DNA of 16,173 nucleotides. Source: JADGGV01 sp035715725. GTDB lineage: Bacteria > Gemmatimonadota > Gemmatimonadetes > Longimicrobiales > RSA9. Location of the stretch: contig DASTKT010000234.1 in NCBI GenBank assembly GCA_035715725.1, positions 1 through 16,173 of the forward strand, in the 5' to 3' direction. The position numbers and the translations under genes are program-made. The notes beneath the pieces are model-generated. The model had not been told where the DNA came from, searched no databases, and worked only from the letters and a program-made list of their open reading frames with translations. Below, piece by piece: positions 8,442-15,693 of the stretch (its first letter is position 1; every line of letters starts with the position of its first letter).

Positions 8442-9286
8442 TCCTCGACGCGGACGCGCAGCGCGCGCGGCTGAGCGAGGCGGTGGCCGCGATCCGCGCC
8501 CGGACGGCGGTCGTGCCGGAGGTCGCGATCATCCTCGGCACCGGGCTGGGCGGGCTCGCCGACGAGATCGAGGTCGAGACCGCGATCGCCTACGACGAGA
8601 TCCCGAACTTCCCGCTGTCGACGGTGGAGACGCACACCGGGCGGCTGCTTTTCGGGCGGTTGGGCGACCGGAGCGTCGCCGCGATGCAGGGGCGCTTCCA
8701 CCGCTACGAGGGGTACTCGCTGCAGGAGGTCACGTTTCCCGTGCGCGTGCTGCGGCTGCTCGGGGCGGAGACGCTGCTCGTCTCGAACGCGGCCGGCGGG
8801 ATGAACCCGCTCTGGGACCCCGGCGACCTCGTGCTCCTCGACGACCACATCAACCTGCTGGGCGAGAACCCGCTCATCGGGCCGAACCTCGACGAGCTCG
8901 GGCCGCGGTTCCCGGACATGTCGGAGCCGTACGACCGCGAGCTGCAGTGGCTCGCGGAGGACTCCGCGCTCGAGCTCGGCATCCCCCTCCGGCGGGGCGT
9001 CTACGTGGCGGTCGCGGGGCCGAACCTCGAGACCCGCGCCGAGTACCGCATGCTGCGCGGCCTCGGCGCGGACGTGGTCGGAATGAGCACGGTGCCCGAG
9101 GTGATCGTCGCGCGGCACGCCGGGATGCGCGTGCTGGGCGTGAGCATCATCACGGACGCGTGTCTGCCGGACGCGCTCGAGCCCGTGGACATCCAGACGA
9201 TCATCCGCACGGCGAACGAGGCCGAGCCGAAGCTGACGCGGCTCTTCCGCACGGTGGTGGAGCGGCTGCCGGCGCGGCCGGCCTGA
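8438..9286 (+). CDS. punA: Purine nucleoside phosphorylase (trimeric PNP type)
   Basis: It splits purine (deoxy)nucleosides with phosphate to base and (deoxy)ribose-1-phosphate, feeding salvage together with Hpt. The 282-residue chain shows ILGTGLGG (phosphate loop, 32-39), PNFPLSTVETHTG, MQGRFHRYEGY, SNAAGGMNP (116-124), GPNLETRAEYR (194-204) and VGMSTVPE (214-221), typical of the PNP/MTAP family. The start is GTG 8438, overlapping the divIVA stop as GTGA, with GGAGGGGGA just upstream; no ATG is better placed. In SIITDAC, Asp240 occupies the place where human PNP has Asn243, a residue that controls discrimination between 6-oxo and 6-aminopurines. Adenosine may therefore also be used. MTA phosphorylase is the main alternative, but the overall sequence favours PNP. 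Confidence 0.93.
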   Translation: MILDADAQRARLSEAVAAIRARTAVVPEVAIILGTGLGGLADEIEVETAIAYDEIPNFPLSTVETHTGRLLFGRLGDRSVAAMQGRFHRYEGYSLQEVTFPVRVLRLLGAETLLVSNAAGGMNPLWDPGDLVLLDDHINLLGENPLIGPNLDELGPRFPDMSEPYDRELQWLAEDSALELGIPLRRGVYVAVAGPNLETRAEYRMLRGLGADVVGMSTVPEVIVARHAGMRVLGVSIITDACLPDALEPVDIQTIIRTANEAEPKLTRLFRTVVERLPARPA

Positions 9287-9467
9287 ACGAGCCCGCGTAC
9301 CCCGAATCAATCCGGCGAGGCGGCGCACCCGACGCCGGCAGCCCGCGGCGGACGCACGGCGCCCGGCGGGCGGCCGGGCCGAGGCGCGCGCCGCCTCGCC
9401 CGCGTATCCGGACGCGACCGAGCAATGGGCGGCCCGAGGCCGCCGATCCCATGGACGAGGCCAGACG
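9287..9467 (+). other. ileS leader: two hairpins and a six-codon mini-ORF, no gene
   Basis: The 181-base gap holds no credible gene. One structured element spans 9366-9403 (outer GCGGGC/GCCCGC, inner GAGGCG/CGCCTC). A second stem is GGCGGCC-CGA-GGCCGCC at 9428-9444, 23 bases before the ileS ATG. ATG at 9451 opens a six-codon frame (MDEARR) whose TGA overlaps the ileS ATG as ATGA; the GAGG inside it is the likely ileS ribosome site, seven bases before the start. I see no T-box motif and no clear promoter. Confidence 0.4.
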
Positions 9468-12400
9468 ATGAAGCGGTACCCCGACTTCCCGGAGAGCGTC
9501 GCCGAGCTGGAGGAGAGCCTCCTGGCGGAGTGGCAGGACGAGAGGCTGTTCCAACGCACGCTGGAGGAGCGCGCCGGCGCGCCGGAATGGGTGTTCTACG
9601 AGGGCCCGCCGACGGCGAACGGGCGCCCGGGCATCCACCACGTGCTGAGCCGGACGCTGAAGGACCTGATGTGCCGCTACCGCACGATGCGCGGCTATCA
9701 CGTCACGCGCATCGCCGGCTGGGACACGCACGGCCTCCCGGTCGAGATCGAGGCGGAGAAGAAGCTCGGCATCAGCGGGAAGCGGGAGATCGAGGAGGTC
9801 GGCGTCGCCCGCTTCAACGAGGTGTGTCGCGAGAGCGTCTTCACGTACAAGGAGGAGTGGGAGCGCTTCTCGGAGCGGATCGGCTACTGGCTCGACTACT
9901 CGCACCCGTACGTCACGTACCACCCCGAGTACGTCGAGAGCGTGTGGTGGATCGTCAAGCAGCTCGCCAACAAGGGGCTCCTCTACCGCGGCTACAAGAG
10001 CGTGCCGTACTGCCCGCGGTGCGGCACGGCGCTCTCCTCGCACGAGGTGGCGCAGGGCTACGAGGACGTCGCCGACCCGTCGCTCTACTTCCTGGCGCCG
10101 GTCGAGGACGCGGCCGGGCGGCTCGACCCGGAGCGCGCGTTCCTGGTATGGACGACGACGCCGTGGACGCTCCCGTCCAACGTGGCGCTCGCCGTGGACC
10201 CCGACCTCGATTACGCCGAGGTCGAGGCGGACGGGCGGTGCTACATCCTGGCGCAGGCCCGCGTGCCGGCGCTGTTCGGCGAGGACGCGAACGTGGTGGC
10301 GCGCCTGAAGGGGCGCGACCTCCTCGGGATGCGCTACCGCCGGCCGTTCGACCTGGTGCGGCTGAACGGCGCCGGCGCGGTGGCGGCGAGCGGCGCCGGC
10401 GCGGCCGAGCTGAGCCCGAACGCCTGGACCGTGCTCCCCGGCGACTTCGTCACCGCCGAGGACGGCACCGGCATCGTGCACCTCGCACCGGCGTTCGGCG
10501 CCGACGACTTCGCCATGGGGCAGAAGTACGATCTGCCCATGCTCCGGCCGATCGACGACGCCGGCCGCTTCCTCCCCGAGATCCCGCTGGTCGGCGGCGT
10601 CTTCGTCAAGGCGGCGGACGAGCAGCTCGTCGAGGCGCTTCAGGAACGCGAACTCGTGTTCCGATACTCCCTCGAGGAGCACTCGTATCCCCACTGCTGG
10701 CGCTGCTCCAGCCCGCTCATCTACATGGCCCGCGAGACGTGGTACGCCCGGACCACCGCGGTCAAGGAGCAGATGCTGGCGAACAACGCCCAGGTCGGGT
10801 GGCGTCCGCCGGAGGTGGGCTCGGGCCGCTTCGGCGAGTGGCTCGAGGGGAACGTCGACTGGGCGCTCTCCCGCGATCGCTACTGGGGCACGCCGCTGCC
10901 GATCTGGGTGTGCGACCGGGACCCGTCCCACACCGAGGTGATCGAGTCGTTCCGCCAGCTCGCCCTGCGGGCCGGCCCGCTCCCGGGCGCCTCGACGCCC
11001 GCACAGGCCGGCGGCGCCGTCGCCGCGGCGCCGGGGTTCGACCCCCACAAGCCGTTCATCGACGAAGTCACGTTCGCCTGCGCGCACTGCGACGGCACGA
11101 TGCGCCGTACGCCGGAGGTCATCGACGTCTGGTTCGATTCCGGCGCCATGCCATACGCGCAGTGGCACTACCCGTTCGAGCACCGCGAGGAGTGGCAGAC
11201 CCACTTCCCGGCGGACTTCATCTGCGAGGGCGTCGATCAGACGCGCGGCTGGTTCTACTCGCTCATGGCCATCGCCACAATGCTGGGCGACGGGCCGCCG
11301 TACCGGAACGTCATCGTCAACGACCTGATCCTCGACGCCGAGGGCCAGAAGATGTCGAAGTCCCGCGGCAACGTCGTGAACCCGTGGGACGCGATCGCCG
11401 AGTTCGGCGCGGACGCGATCCGCTGGTACCTGGTCACGGTCAGCCAGCCGTGGGTGCCGAAGCGCTTCGACCCGGTGGCGCTCGCGGAATCGGCCCGCCG
11501 CGTCTTCGACACGCTCGCGAACACGTACCGCTTCTTCGCGTTGTACGCGAACCTCGAGGACTGGCGCCCGTCGGACGCGGACCCGGCGCCGGAGCGCCGC
11601 TCGGTGCTCGACCGCTGGATCCTGTCGCGGCTGGCCGGGCTCGTGGCCACGGCCGGCGCCGCGCTCGACGACTACGACGTCACCCGGGCCGCCCGCGCCA
11701 TCGGCGACTTCGTCGTCGACGACCTCTCGAACTGGTACATCCGCCGCAGCCGCGACCGCTTCTGGGGGAACGCCGACGAGGCGGCCACGCGTGCTGCGTT
11801 CCGAACGCTCCACGAGGTGCTGGCCACGACGGCCGGGCTGCTCGCGCCGATCACGCCGTTCCTGGCCGACTGGTACTACCGCGCGCTGGCCGGCGGGAGC
11901 GTGCACCTGGCCTACTTCCCGGAGACGCCGGCATCGCTGCGGGACGAGCGGCTGGACGACGGCATGGGCCATGTCCGCGTGCTGGCCCGCCTCGGCCGCG
12001 CGGCGCGGGAGGCGGTGAAGGTGCGCGTGCGCCAGCCGCTGCGCACGCTCTACGCGGTGGTCCCCGGCGGCGCCCGCCCCACCGAGGAGCTGCTGGAGGT
12101 GCTCCGCGACGAGCTGAACGTCAAGGAGGTCCGCTTCCTGGACGCCGCCGAGGAGCTGGTCACGCTGCGCGCAAACCCGAACTTCCGCGTGCTCGGGCCG
12201 CGCTTCGGCGGCCGGACGCAGCAGGCCGCCTCTCTCATCCGCGCGCTGCCGAGCGAGGCGCTGGCGGCGTTCCGGCGCGGCGAGCCGACGGCGATCGAGC
12301 TGGATGGCGAGCGCTTCGAGCTGCGCCCCGAGGAGCTGGCGGTGCTCGAGGAGGCGCGCGGCGAGCTCGTCGTCGAGACCGACGCGGGCTACACCGTCGC

Positions 12401-12704
12401 CCTGGATCCGGCGCTCGACGCTGCGCTCCGGGCGGAGGGATTGGCACGCGAGCTCGTCAGCCGGGTACAGCGCTTCCGCCGGGACAGCGGACTGCACGTC
12501 AGCGACCGGATCCGGCTTGGCATCTTCGGTGGCGACGAGGTGGTCGCGGCCGCCCGGGCGTTCGCAGACTACATCGGCGGCGAGACGCTGGCGCTGGAGC
12601 TGGAGATCGGCGCCGAGCCGGCCGACCCCGGCCTCTACACGGTGCTGCAGGATGTCGAGCTCGATGGCGTGCACGCGCGCATCGGCCTGGCCAAAATCAA
12701 CTGA
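9468..12704 (+). CDS. ileS: Isoleucyl-tRNA synthetase, type II (eukaryote-like)
   Basis: It charges tRNA-Ile with isoleucine and edits misactivated valine; cytoplasmic and essential. The length of 1078 residues exceeds the 930-940 of the E. coli type. The HIGH-equivalent reads GRPGIHH (H57/H58) within GPPTANGRPGIHHVLSRT, the form seen in type II enzymes. The editing domain has WTTTPWTLPSN from residue 228. The Rossmann core continues with DVWFDSGAMPYAQWHYP and KMSKS at 628-632. Two Cys pairs, CPRCG (182-186) and CAHC (538-541), with HCWRC between, look like zinc-binding elements. The C-terminal anticodon-binding region includes VKVRVRQPL and ends with a beta-rich extension. The start ATG has GAGG seven bases upstream. 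Type II enzymes are generally much less sensitive to mupirocin. A DksA/TraR-like gene follows after 12 bases. Confidence 0.97.
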   Translation: MKRYPDFPESVAELEESLLAEWQDERLFQRTLEERAGAPEWVFYEGPPTANGRPGIHHVLSRTLKDLMCRYRTMRGYHVTRIAGWDTHGLPVEIEAEKKLGISGKREIEEVGVARFNEVCRESVFTYKEEWERFSERIGYWLDYSHPYVTYHPEYVESVWWIVKQLANKGLLYRGYKSVPYCPRCGTALSSHEVAQGYEDVADPSLYFLAPVEDAAGRLDPERAFLVWTTTPWTLPSNVALAVDPDLDYAEVEADGRCYILAQARVPALFGEDANVVARLKGRDLLGMRYRRPFDLVRLNGAGAVAASGAGAAELSPNAWTVLPGDFVTAEDGTGIVHLAPAFGADDFAMGQKYDLPMLRPIDDAGRFLPEIPLVGGVFVKAADEQLVEALQERELVFRYSLEEHSYPHCWRCSSPLIYMARETWYARTTAVKEQMLANNAQVGWRPPEVGSGRFGEWLEGNVDWALSRDRYWGTPLPIWVCDRDPSHTEVIESFRQLALRAGPLPGASTPAQAGGAVAAAPGFDPHKPFIDEVTFACAHCDGTMRRTPEVIDVWFDSGAMPYAQWHYPFEHREEWQTHFPADFICEGVDQTRGWFYSLMAIATMLGDGPPYRNVIVNDLILDAEGQKMSKSRGNVVNPWDAIAEFGADAIRWYLVTVSQPWVPKRFDPVALAESARRVFDTLANTYRFFALYANLEDWRPSDADPAPERRSVLDRWILSRLAGLVATAGAALDDYDVTRAARAIGDFVVDDLSNWYIRRSRDRFWGNADEAATRAAFRTLHEVLATTAGLLAPITPFLADWYYRALAGGSVHLAYFPETPASLRDERLDDGMGHVRVLARLGRAAREAVKVRVRQPLRTLYAVVPGGARPTEELLEVLRDELNVKEVRFLDAAEELVTLRANPNFRVLGPRFGGRTQQAASLIRALPSEALAAFRRGEPTAIELDGERFELRPEELAVLEEARGELVVETDAGYTVALDPALDAALRAEGLARELVSRVQRFRRDSGLHVSDRIRLGIFGGDEVVAAARAFADYIGGETLALELEIGAEPADPGLYTVLQDVELDGVHARIGLAKIN

Positions 12705-12716
12705 CCCGCGGGGCGA

Positions 12717-13100
12717 ATGGCCTACACGACCGAACAGATCGAGCACCTCGAGGCCCGGCTCCTGCAGGAGCGGCGCCGGGTGCTGAAGAAGCTGGCCCGC
12801 TTCGGCGAGGACTTCCTGGAGAGCGACAAGGGCTCGGACGGCGACCTGTCGGCATTCTCCTTCCATATGGCCGATCAGGGGACCGACGCCATGGAGCGCG
12901 AGAAGGCGTTCCTCTTCGCCAGCGAGGAGGGGCGGATGCTGAGCGCGATCGACGCCGCGCTCCGGCGGCTGTACCGCGCGCCGGCGGCGTTCGGCAAGTG
13001 CTCGACCTGCGGGACGGAGATCGGCTACATCCGGTTGGACGCGATCCCGCACGCGGAGCTGTGCATCGGATGCAAGACCCTGGAAGAGACGCTGACATGA
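12717..13100 (+). CDS. DksA/TraR-family zinc-finger protein (YlyA/YteA-like)
   Basis: A small protein of 127 residues. The N-terminal coiled coil (about 5-30) leads to HMADQGTDAMEREK (50-63), the ADxGT-ExxEREK signature of the YteA/DksA branch. A C4 zinc finger follows, with C95/C98 and C116/C119 (CSTCG and CIGC). Family members enter the RNA polymerase secondary channel and modulate transcription, often with ppGpp; here that is inferred from family. Acidic residues D53 and D57 lie where DksA carries its coiled-coil-tip Asp residues. It sits between ileS and lspA, exactly where Bacillus subtilis has ylyA. The ATG follows GGGGCGA, and the stop overlaps the lspA ATG (ATGA). Confidence 0.88.
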   Translation: MAYTTEQIEHLEARLLQERRRVLKKLARFGEDFLESDKGSDGDLSAFSFHMADQGTDAMEREKAFLFASEEGRMLSAIDAALRRLYRAPAAFGKCSTCGTEIGYIRLDAIPHAELCIGCKTLEETLT

Positions 13101-13648
13101 ATGGTGTGACGGAGGCGGGCGTGCCGGGCGAAGGCGGTGTGGCGCGCTCGTGGGATGGCGGGAAGGTGCCGCTCTTCGCCGGCGTCGTGCTCGGCGTGGT
13201 GGTCGTCGACTACATCACCAAGCTGCTGGTGCTGCGCACGTTCCGGCCGTACCAGCAGGTGGACGTGATCGGCGACTACCTGCGGCTGACGTTCATCGAG
13301 AACCCGGGCGCGGCCTTCGGCATCCACCTGGGGCCGCACTCGCGCATCATCTTCCTGCTGCTGTCGGTCGTGGCGCTCGGCGCGCTCGGCGCGCTCTACT
13401 GGGCCACGCCCGTGGCCGACCGCATCCGGCTGATGGCCATCGCGCTGATCTGCGGCGGCGCGCTCGGCAACCTCGTGGACCGCGTGCGCTCGCACCGCGG
13501 CGTCGTCGACTTCCTCGACATCGGCATCGGCGACCTGCGCTGGCCGATCTTCAACGTGGCGGACATCGCGGTGACGACGGGCGCGATCCTCCTCGCGCTC
13601 TCCCTCTGGAACGAGGAACGGCGGGATGACCGACGCCCCGCGCCCTGA
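13097..13648 (+). CDS. lspA: Lipoprotein signal peptidase (signal peptidase II)
   Basis: An inner-membrane aspartyl protease that removes the signal peptide from diacylglyceryl-modified prolipoproteins. Four membrane segments are visible at about 25-44, 83-101, 108-126 and 154-173. The conserved ENPGAAFG is at 68-75. Catalytic Asp residues are D128 in GNLVDR and D156 in FNVADIAV, both intact. The length of 183 residues is typical, with a somewhat long N-terminal cytoplasmic stretch (about 22 residues) and a charged tail. The ATG at 13097 overlaps the preceding stop by four bases; the longer open frame upstream lies inside ileS and is not coding. The end overlaps rluD by 23 bases, so the pair is probably translationally coupled, as in the conserved lspA-rluD order. 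Confidence 0.96.
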   Translation: MNGVTEAGVPGEGGVARSWDGGKVPLFAGVVLGVVVVDYITKLLVLRTFRPYQQVDVIGDYLRLTFIENPGAAFGIHLGPHSRIIFLLLSVVALGALGALYWATPVADRIRLMAIALICGGALGNLVDRVRSHRGVVDFLDIGIGDLRWPIFNVADIAVTTGAILLALSLWNEERRDDRRPAP

Positions 13649-14633
13649 CGCGGCGGCGCGGGCGGCGCGGCTCGTGGTGGACGACGGGGCGGGCGGTCGG
13701 CTCGATGCGTGGCTGGCCGCCCGCCTTCCCGATCTGTCCCGCTCCCGCATCGCGCAGCTCCTCGCCGACGGCCGCGTCACCGTGAACGGCCGCCCGGCGA
13801 AGAAGAGCTACCGCCCCGAGCCCGGCGACGTCGTCGACGTCGAGGTGCCGCCGCCGGAGCCGTCCGCCGTCGCCGCCGAGGCGATCCCGCTCGAGATCGT
13901 CTACCAGGACGAGGACCTCCTGGTGCTCGACAAGCCCGCGGGCCTCGTCGTGCACCCGGCGCCGGGGCACCGCGCCGGCACGCTCGTCAACGCGCTCCTC
14001 CACCACGTCACCGACCTCTCGGGCATCGGTGGCGTGCTCCGCCCCGGGATCGTGCACCGGCTGGACAAGGACACGTCGGGGCTGCTCCTCGTCGCCAAGA
14101 ACGACGCGGCGCACCGCGCGCTCGCGGACGCGCTCAAGCGGCGCGAGATCCGCCGCATCTACTGGACGCTGGCGTGGGGCCATCTGGCGGAGGACGAGGT
14201 CACCGTGGACGCGCCGATCATGCGCTCCGCGACGGACCGCAAACGGATGGCGGTGCACGAGGGCGGGCGCCGGGCGGTCACCCGCTTCACGCGCCTCGAG
14301 CGCTGGCCGGCCGCGGACCTGCTCCGGGCCGAGCTGGAGACGGGGCGCACGCACCAGATCCGCGTGCACCTGGCCCACATCGGCCACCCCGTGGTCGGCG
14401 ACCCGGTGTACGGCGGCGGCGGCGCGCGCCGGGTGAGCGGCCCGGCGCTCGCCTGGGCACGGGAGCTGGAGCGCCGCGTCCCGCGCCAGTTCCTGCATGC
14501 GGCCGAGCTGCGCTTCCGCCACCCGCGCACGGGCGAGCCGATGCGCTTCCTGAGCAAGCTGCCGGACGACCTGGCGCCGGTGGTGGCGTGGGCGCGCGCG
14601 GGCCAGTCGCCGTCCGCGGAGGACGCGGGATAG
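13626..14633 (+). CDS. rluD: RluD-family 23S rRNA pseudouridine synthase
   Basis: RluA/RluD enzymes isomerise uridines in large-subunit rRNA (helix 69 for RluD). The N-terminal S4 RNA-binding domain spans about 23-75 (GRLDAWLAARLPDLSRSRI...VTVNG). The catalytic motif HRLDKDTSGLLL has the nucleophile D147. RTHQIRVHLAHIGHPVVGDPVYGG is the conserved active-site segment. The length of 335 residues fits RluD/YlyB rather than the shorter RluA. ATG 13626 lies inside lspA with GAGGAA upstream. It is the last gene of the ileS block; a C-rich gap and a new promoter follow. The exact target uridines cannot be read from sequence. Confidence 0.93.
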   Translation: MTDAPRPDAAARAARLVVDDGAGGRLDAWLAARLPDLSRSRIAQLLADGRVTVNGRPAKKSYRPEPGDVVDVEVPPPEPSAVAAEAIPLEIVYQDEDLLVLDKPAGLVVHPAPGHRAGTLVNALLHHVTDLSGIGGVLRPGIVHRLDKDTSGLLLVAKNDAAHRALADALKRREIRRIYWTLAWGHLAEDEVTVDAPIMRSATDRKRMAVHEGGRRAVTRFTRLERWPAADLLRAELETGRTHQIRVHLAHIGHPVVGDPVYGGGGARRVSGPALAWARELERRVPRQFLHAAELRFRHPRTGEPMRFLSKLPDDLAPVVAWARAGQSPSAEDAG

Positions 14634-14644
14634 GGGCGTCGGCC

Positions 14645-14692
14645 GGGTTCCCCGGTCCCCTCCGGTCCCGCCCCACTCCCCACCCCACGCTC
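14645..14692 (+). terminator. C-rich, G-poor tract after rluD (possible Rho-dependent termination zone)
   Basis: From about 14648 the top strand becomes a run of C with T and A and few G, unlike the rest of the window. C-over-G transcripts of this kind resemble rut sites. It lies between the rluD stop and the cheW promoter. No intrinsic terminator is evident here. The composition is seen; the function is inferred. Confidence 0.3.
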
Positions 14693-14728
14693 GCCGGATC
14701 GGCCGCCCGGGATCCTCGACGGAGCCGA

Positions 14729-14758
14729 TTGACCCGCGTCCGCGACCGGCGCTATCTT
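14729..14758 (+). promoter_or_regulatory. Sigma-70-like promoter for cheW-cheY-cheA
   Basis: TTGACC at 14729-14734 and TATCTT at 14753-14758 are separated by 18 bases and stand out in this GC-rich setting. Each differs from the TTGACA/TATAAT consensus by one or two bases. Transcription would begin near 14765, about 39 bases before the cheW ATG at 14804. A GGGG-TTT-CCCC stem (14770-14780) would lie in the leader. Confidence 0.65.
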
Positions 14759-14803
14759 CCCACTCCCCCGGGGTTTCCCCCCATCGCACCCGTATTACAG
14801 CCG

Positions 14804-15283
14804 ATGACGGTTCCATCCGAGACTCTGGCGAGGGGCGGAGCCACGTCCGCGATGGGGCTCGAGTGGGTGGTCTTCACATGCGCCGGCCACCGCTTCGCGT
14901 TCCCGCTGCACCGCGTCCGTGAGATCCTGCCGCCGCACGCCTACACCCGTATCCCCGGGTGCTCGGCCGTGGTGTGCGGCCTGGCGGGCGTGCGCGGGCG
15001 CGTGGTCACCGTGTTCGACTTCGGCGTGGTGGCCAACCTCCGCCCGGCGGTGGAGGCGCCCGACCACCGCGTCGTCCTGGTGGAGCGGGGCGAGCGCCTG
15101 ATCGGGCTCGCCGTCGACGCGATCGACGCCGTGGCGCGCTCGACCGAGGAGCTGCCGCTCGGCCCCGAGACGCTGCGCGCGCTCGGCATCGAGCGCGACG
15201 ACGTGCTCGGCGTCGGCGCCCTCGGCGACCGCCCGTTCCTGGCCGTGGACCCGGACCGTGTCCTCGGCCGACTGCTGACCTGA
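14804..15283 (+). CDS. cheW: Chemotaxis coupling protein CheW
   Basis: CheW links chemoreceptors to the CheA kinase in cytoplasmic arrays. This is a single CheW (SH3-like) domain of 159 residues. FTCAGHRFAFPLHRVREIL opens the domain. CGLAGVRGRVVTVFDFG contains the conserved G-(N/V)RG-...-D/F segment. VVLVERGERLIGLAVDAIDAV is the second subdomain strand pair seen in the family. I used ATG 14804, which has no clear ribosome site; ATG 14852 (143 residues, starting MGLEWVVF) has GGCGGAG upstream at a longer than usual distance and is a real alternative. It follows a clear promoter and is 28 bases from cheY, so it heads a taxis operon. Confidence 0.9.
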   Translation: MTVPSETLARGGATSAMGLEWVVFTCAGHRFAFPLHRVREILPPHAYTRIPGCSAVVCGLAGVRGRVVTVFDFGVVANLRPAVEAPDHRVVLVERGERLIGLAVDAIDAVARSTEELPLGPETLRALGIERDDVLGVGALGDRPFLAVDPDRVLGRLLT

Positions 15284-15311
15284 TCCGACCGCCCCAACCC
15301 GCGGAGCTGCC

Positions 15312-15674
15312 ATGGGAAGAACCGTTCTGATCTGCGACGACGCCATCTTCATGCGCACCATGCTGAAGGACATCCTGACGCAGGCGGGCTTCGAGGTCGT
15401 GGGCGAGGCGCAGACGGGGAGCGAGGCCGTCGCGCGCTACCGCGAGCTGCGCCCCGACCTGGTCACGATGGACATCATCATGCCGGACATGGGCGGCATC
15501 GACGCGGTGAAGGAGATCGTCAAGGAGGCGCCCGCCGCGAAGGTCCTCATGTGCAGCGCGATGGGCCAGCAGGCGCTCGTGATCGAGGCGATCCAGGCGG
15601 GCGCCCGCGACTTCGTCGTGAAGCCGTTCCAGCCGTCGCGCGTCCTGGAGGCGGTGCAGCGGGTCCTGGGGTGA
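15312..15674 (+). CDS. cheY: Chemotaxis response regulator CheY
   Basis: A single receiver domain of 120 residues with no output domain. Acidic pocket D9/D10, phospho-acceptor D54 (TMDIIMPDM), switch Ser82 in CSAMG and K104 in VVKPF are all present, so it should be phosphorylated by CheA. The alpha4 region SAMGQQALVIEAIQAGA and VKPFQPSRV closely resemble the Thermotoga/Bacillus type of CheY that acts on the flagellar switch. F101 sits where E. coli CheY has Tyr106, as in many members of that type. GGAG lies five bases before the ATG. It lies between cheW and cheA, which supports a taxis role over a general stress regulator. Confidence 0.94.
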   Translation: MGRTVLICDDAIFMRTMLKDILTQAGFEVVGEAQTGSEAVARYRELRPDLVTMDIIMPDMGGIDAVKEIVKEAPAAKVLMCSAMGQQALVIEAIQAGARDFVVKPFQPSRVLEAVQRVLG

Positions 15675-15693
15675 GGCCGCCCCCGAGCCCGCC

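Noticed and set aside
9287..9467. T-box riboswitch or Ile attenuator ahead of ileS
   Set aside because: I see no T-box sequence, no Ile-rich leader peptide and no terminator/antiterminator pair with a U-tract; only two GC stems are visible.
9201..13052. Very long minus-strand open frame (1283 codons) opposite ileS
   Set aside because: It is antisense to ileS, whose motifs are unambiguous. At this GC content stops are rare on the opposite strand, and the translation has no recognisable domain and mostly Arg/Ala/Val/Leu-rich composition.
9425..13648. Single giant protein of 1407 codons ending in LspA
   Set aside because: Only the last part (from ATG 13097) is a real protein; the rest is an out-of-frame reading of ileS and the DksA-like gene.
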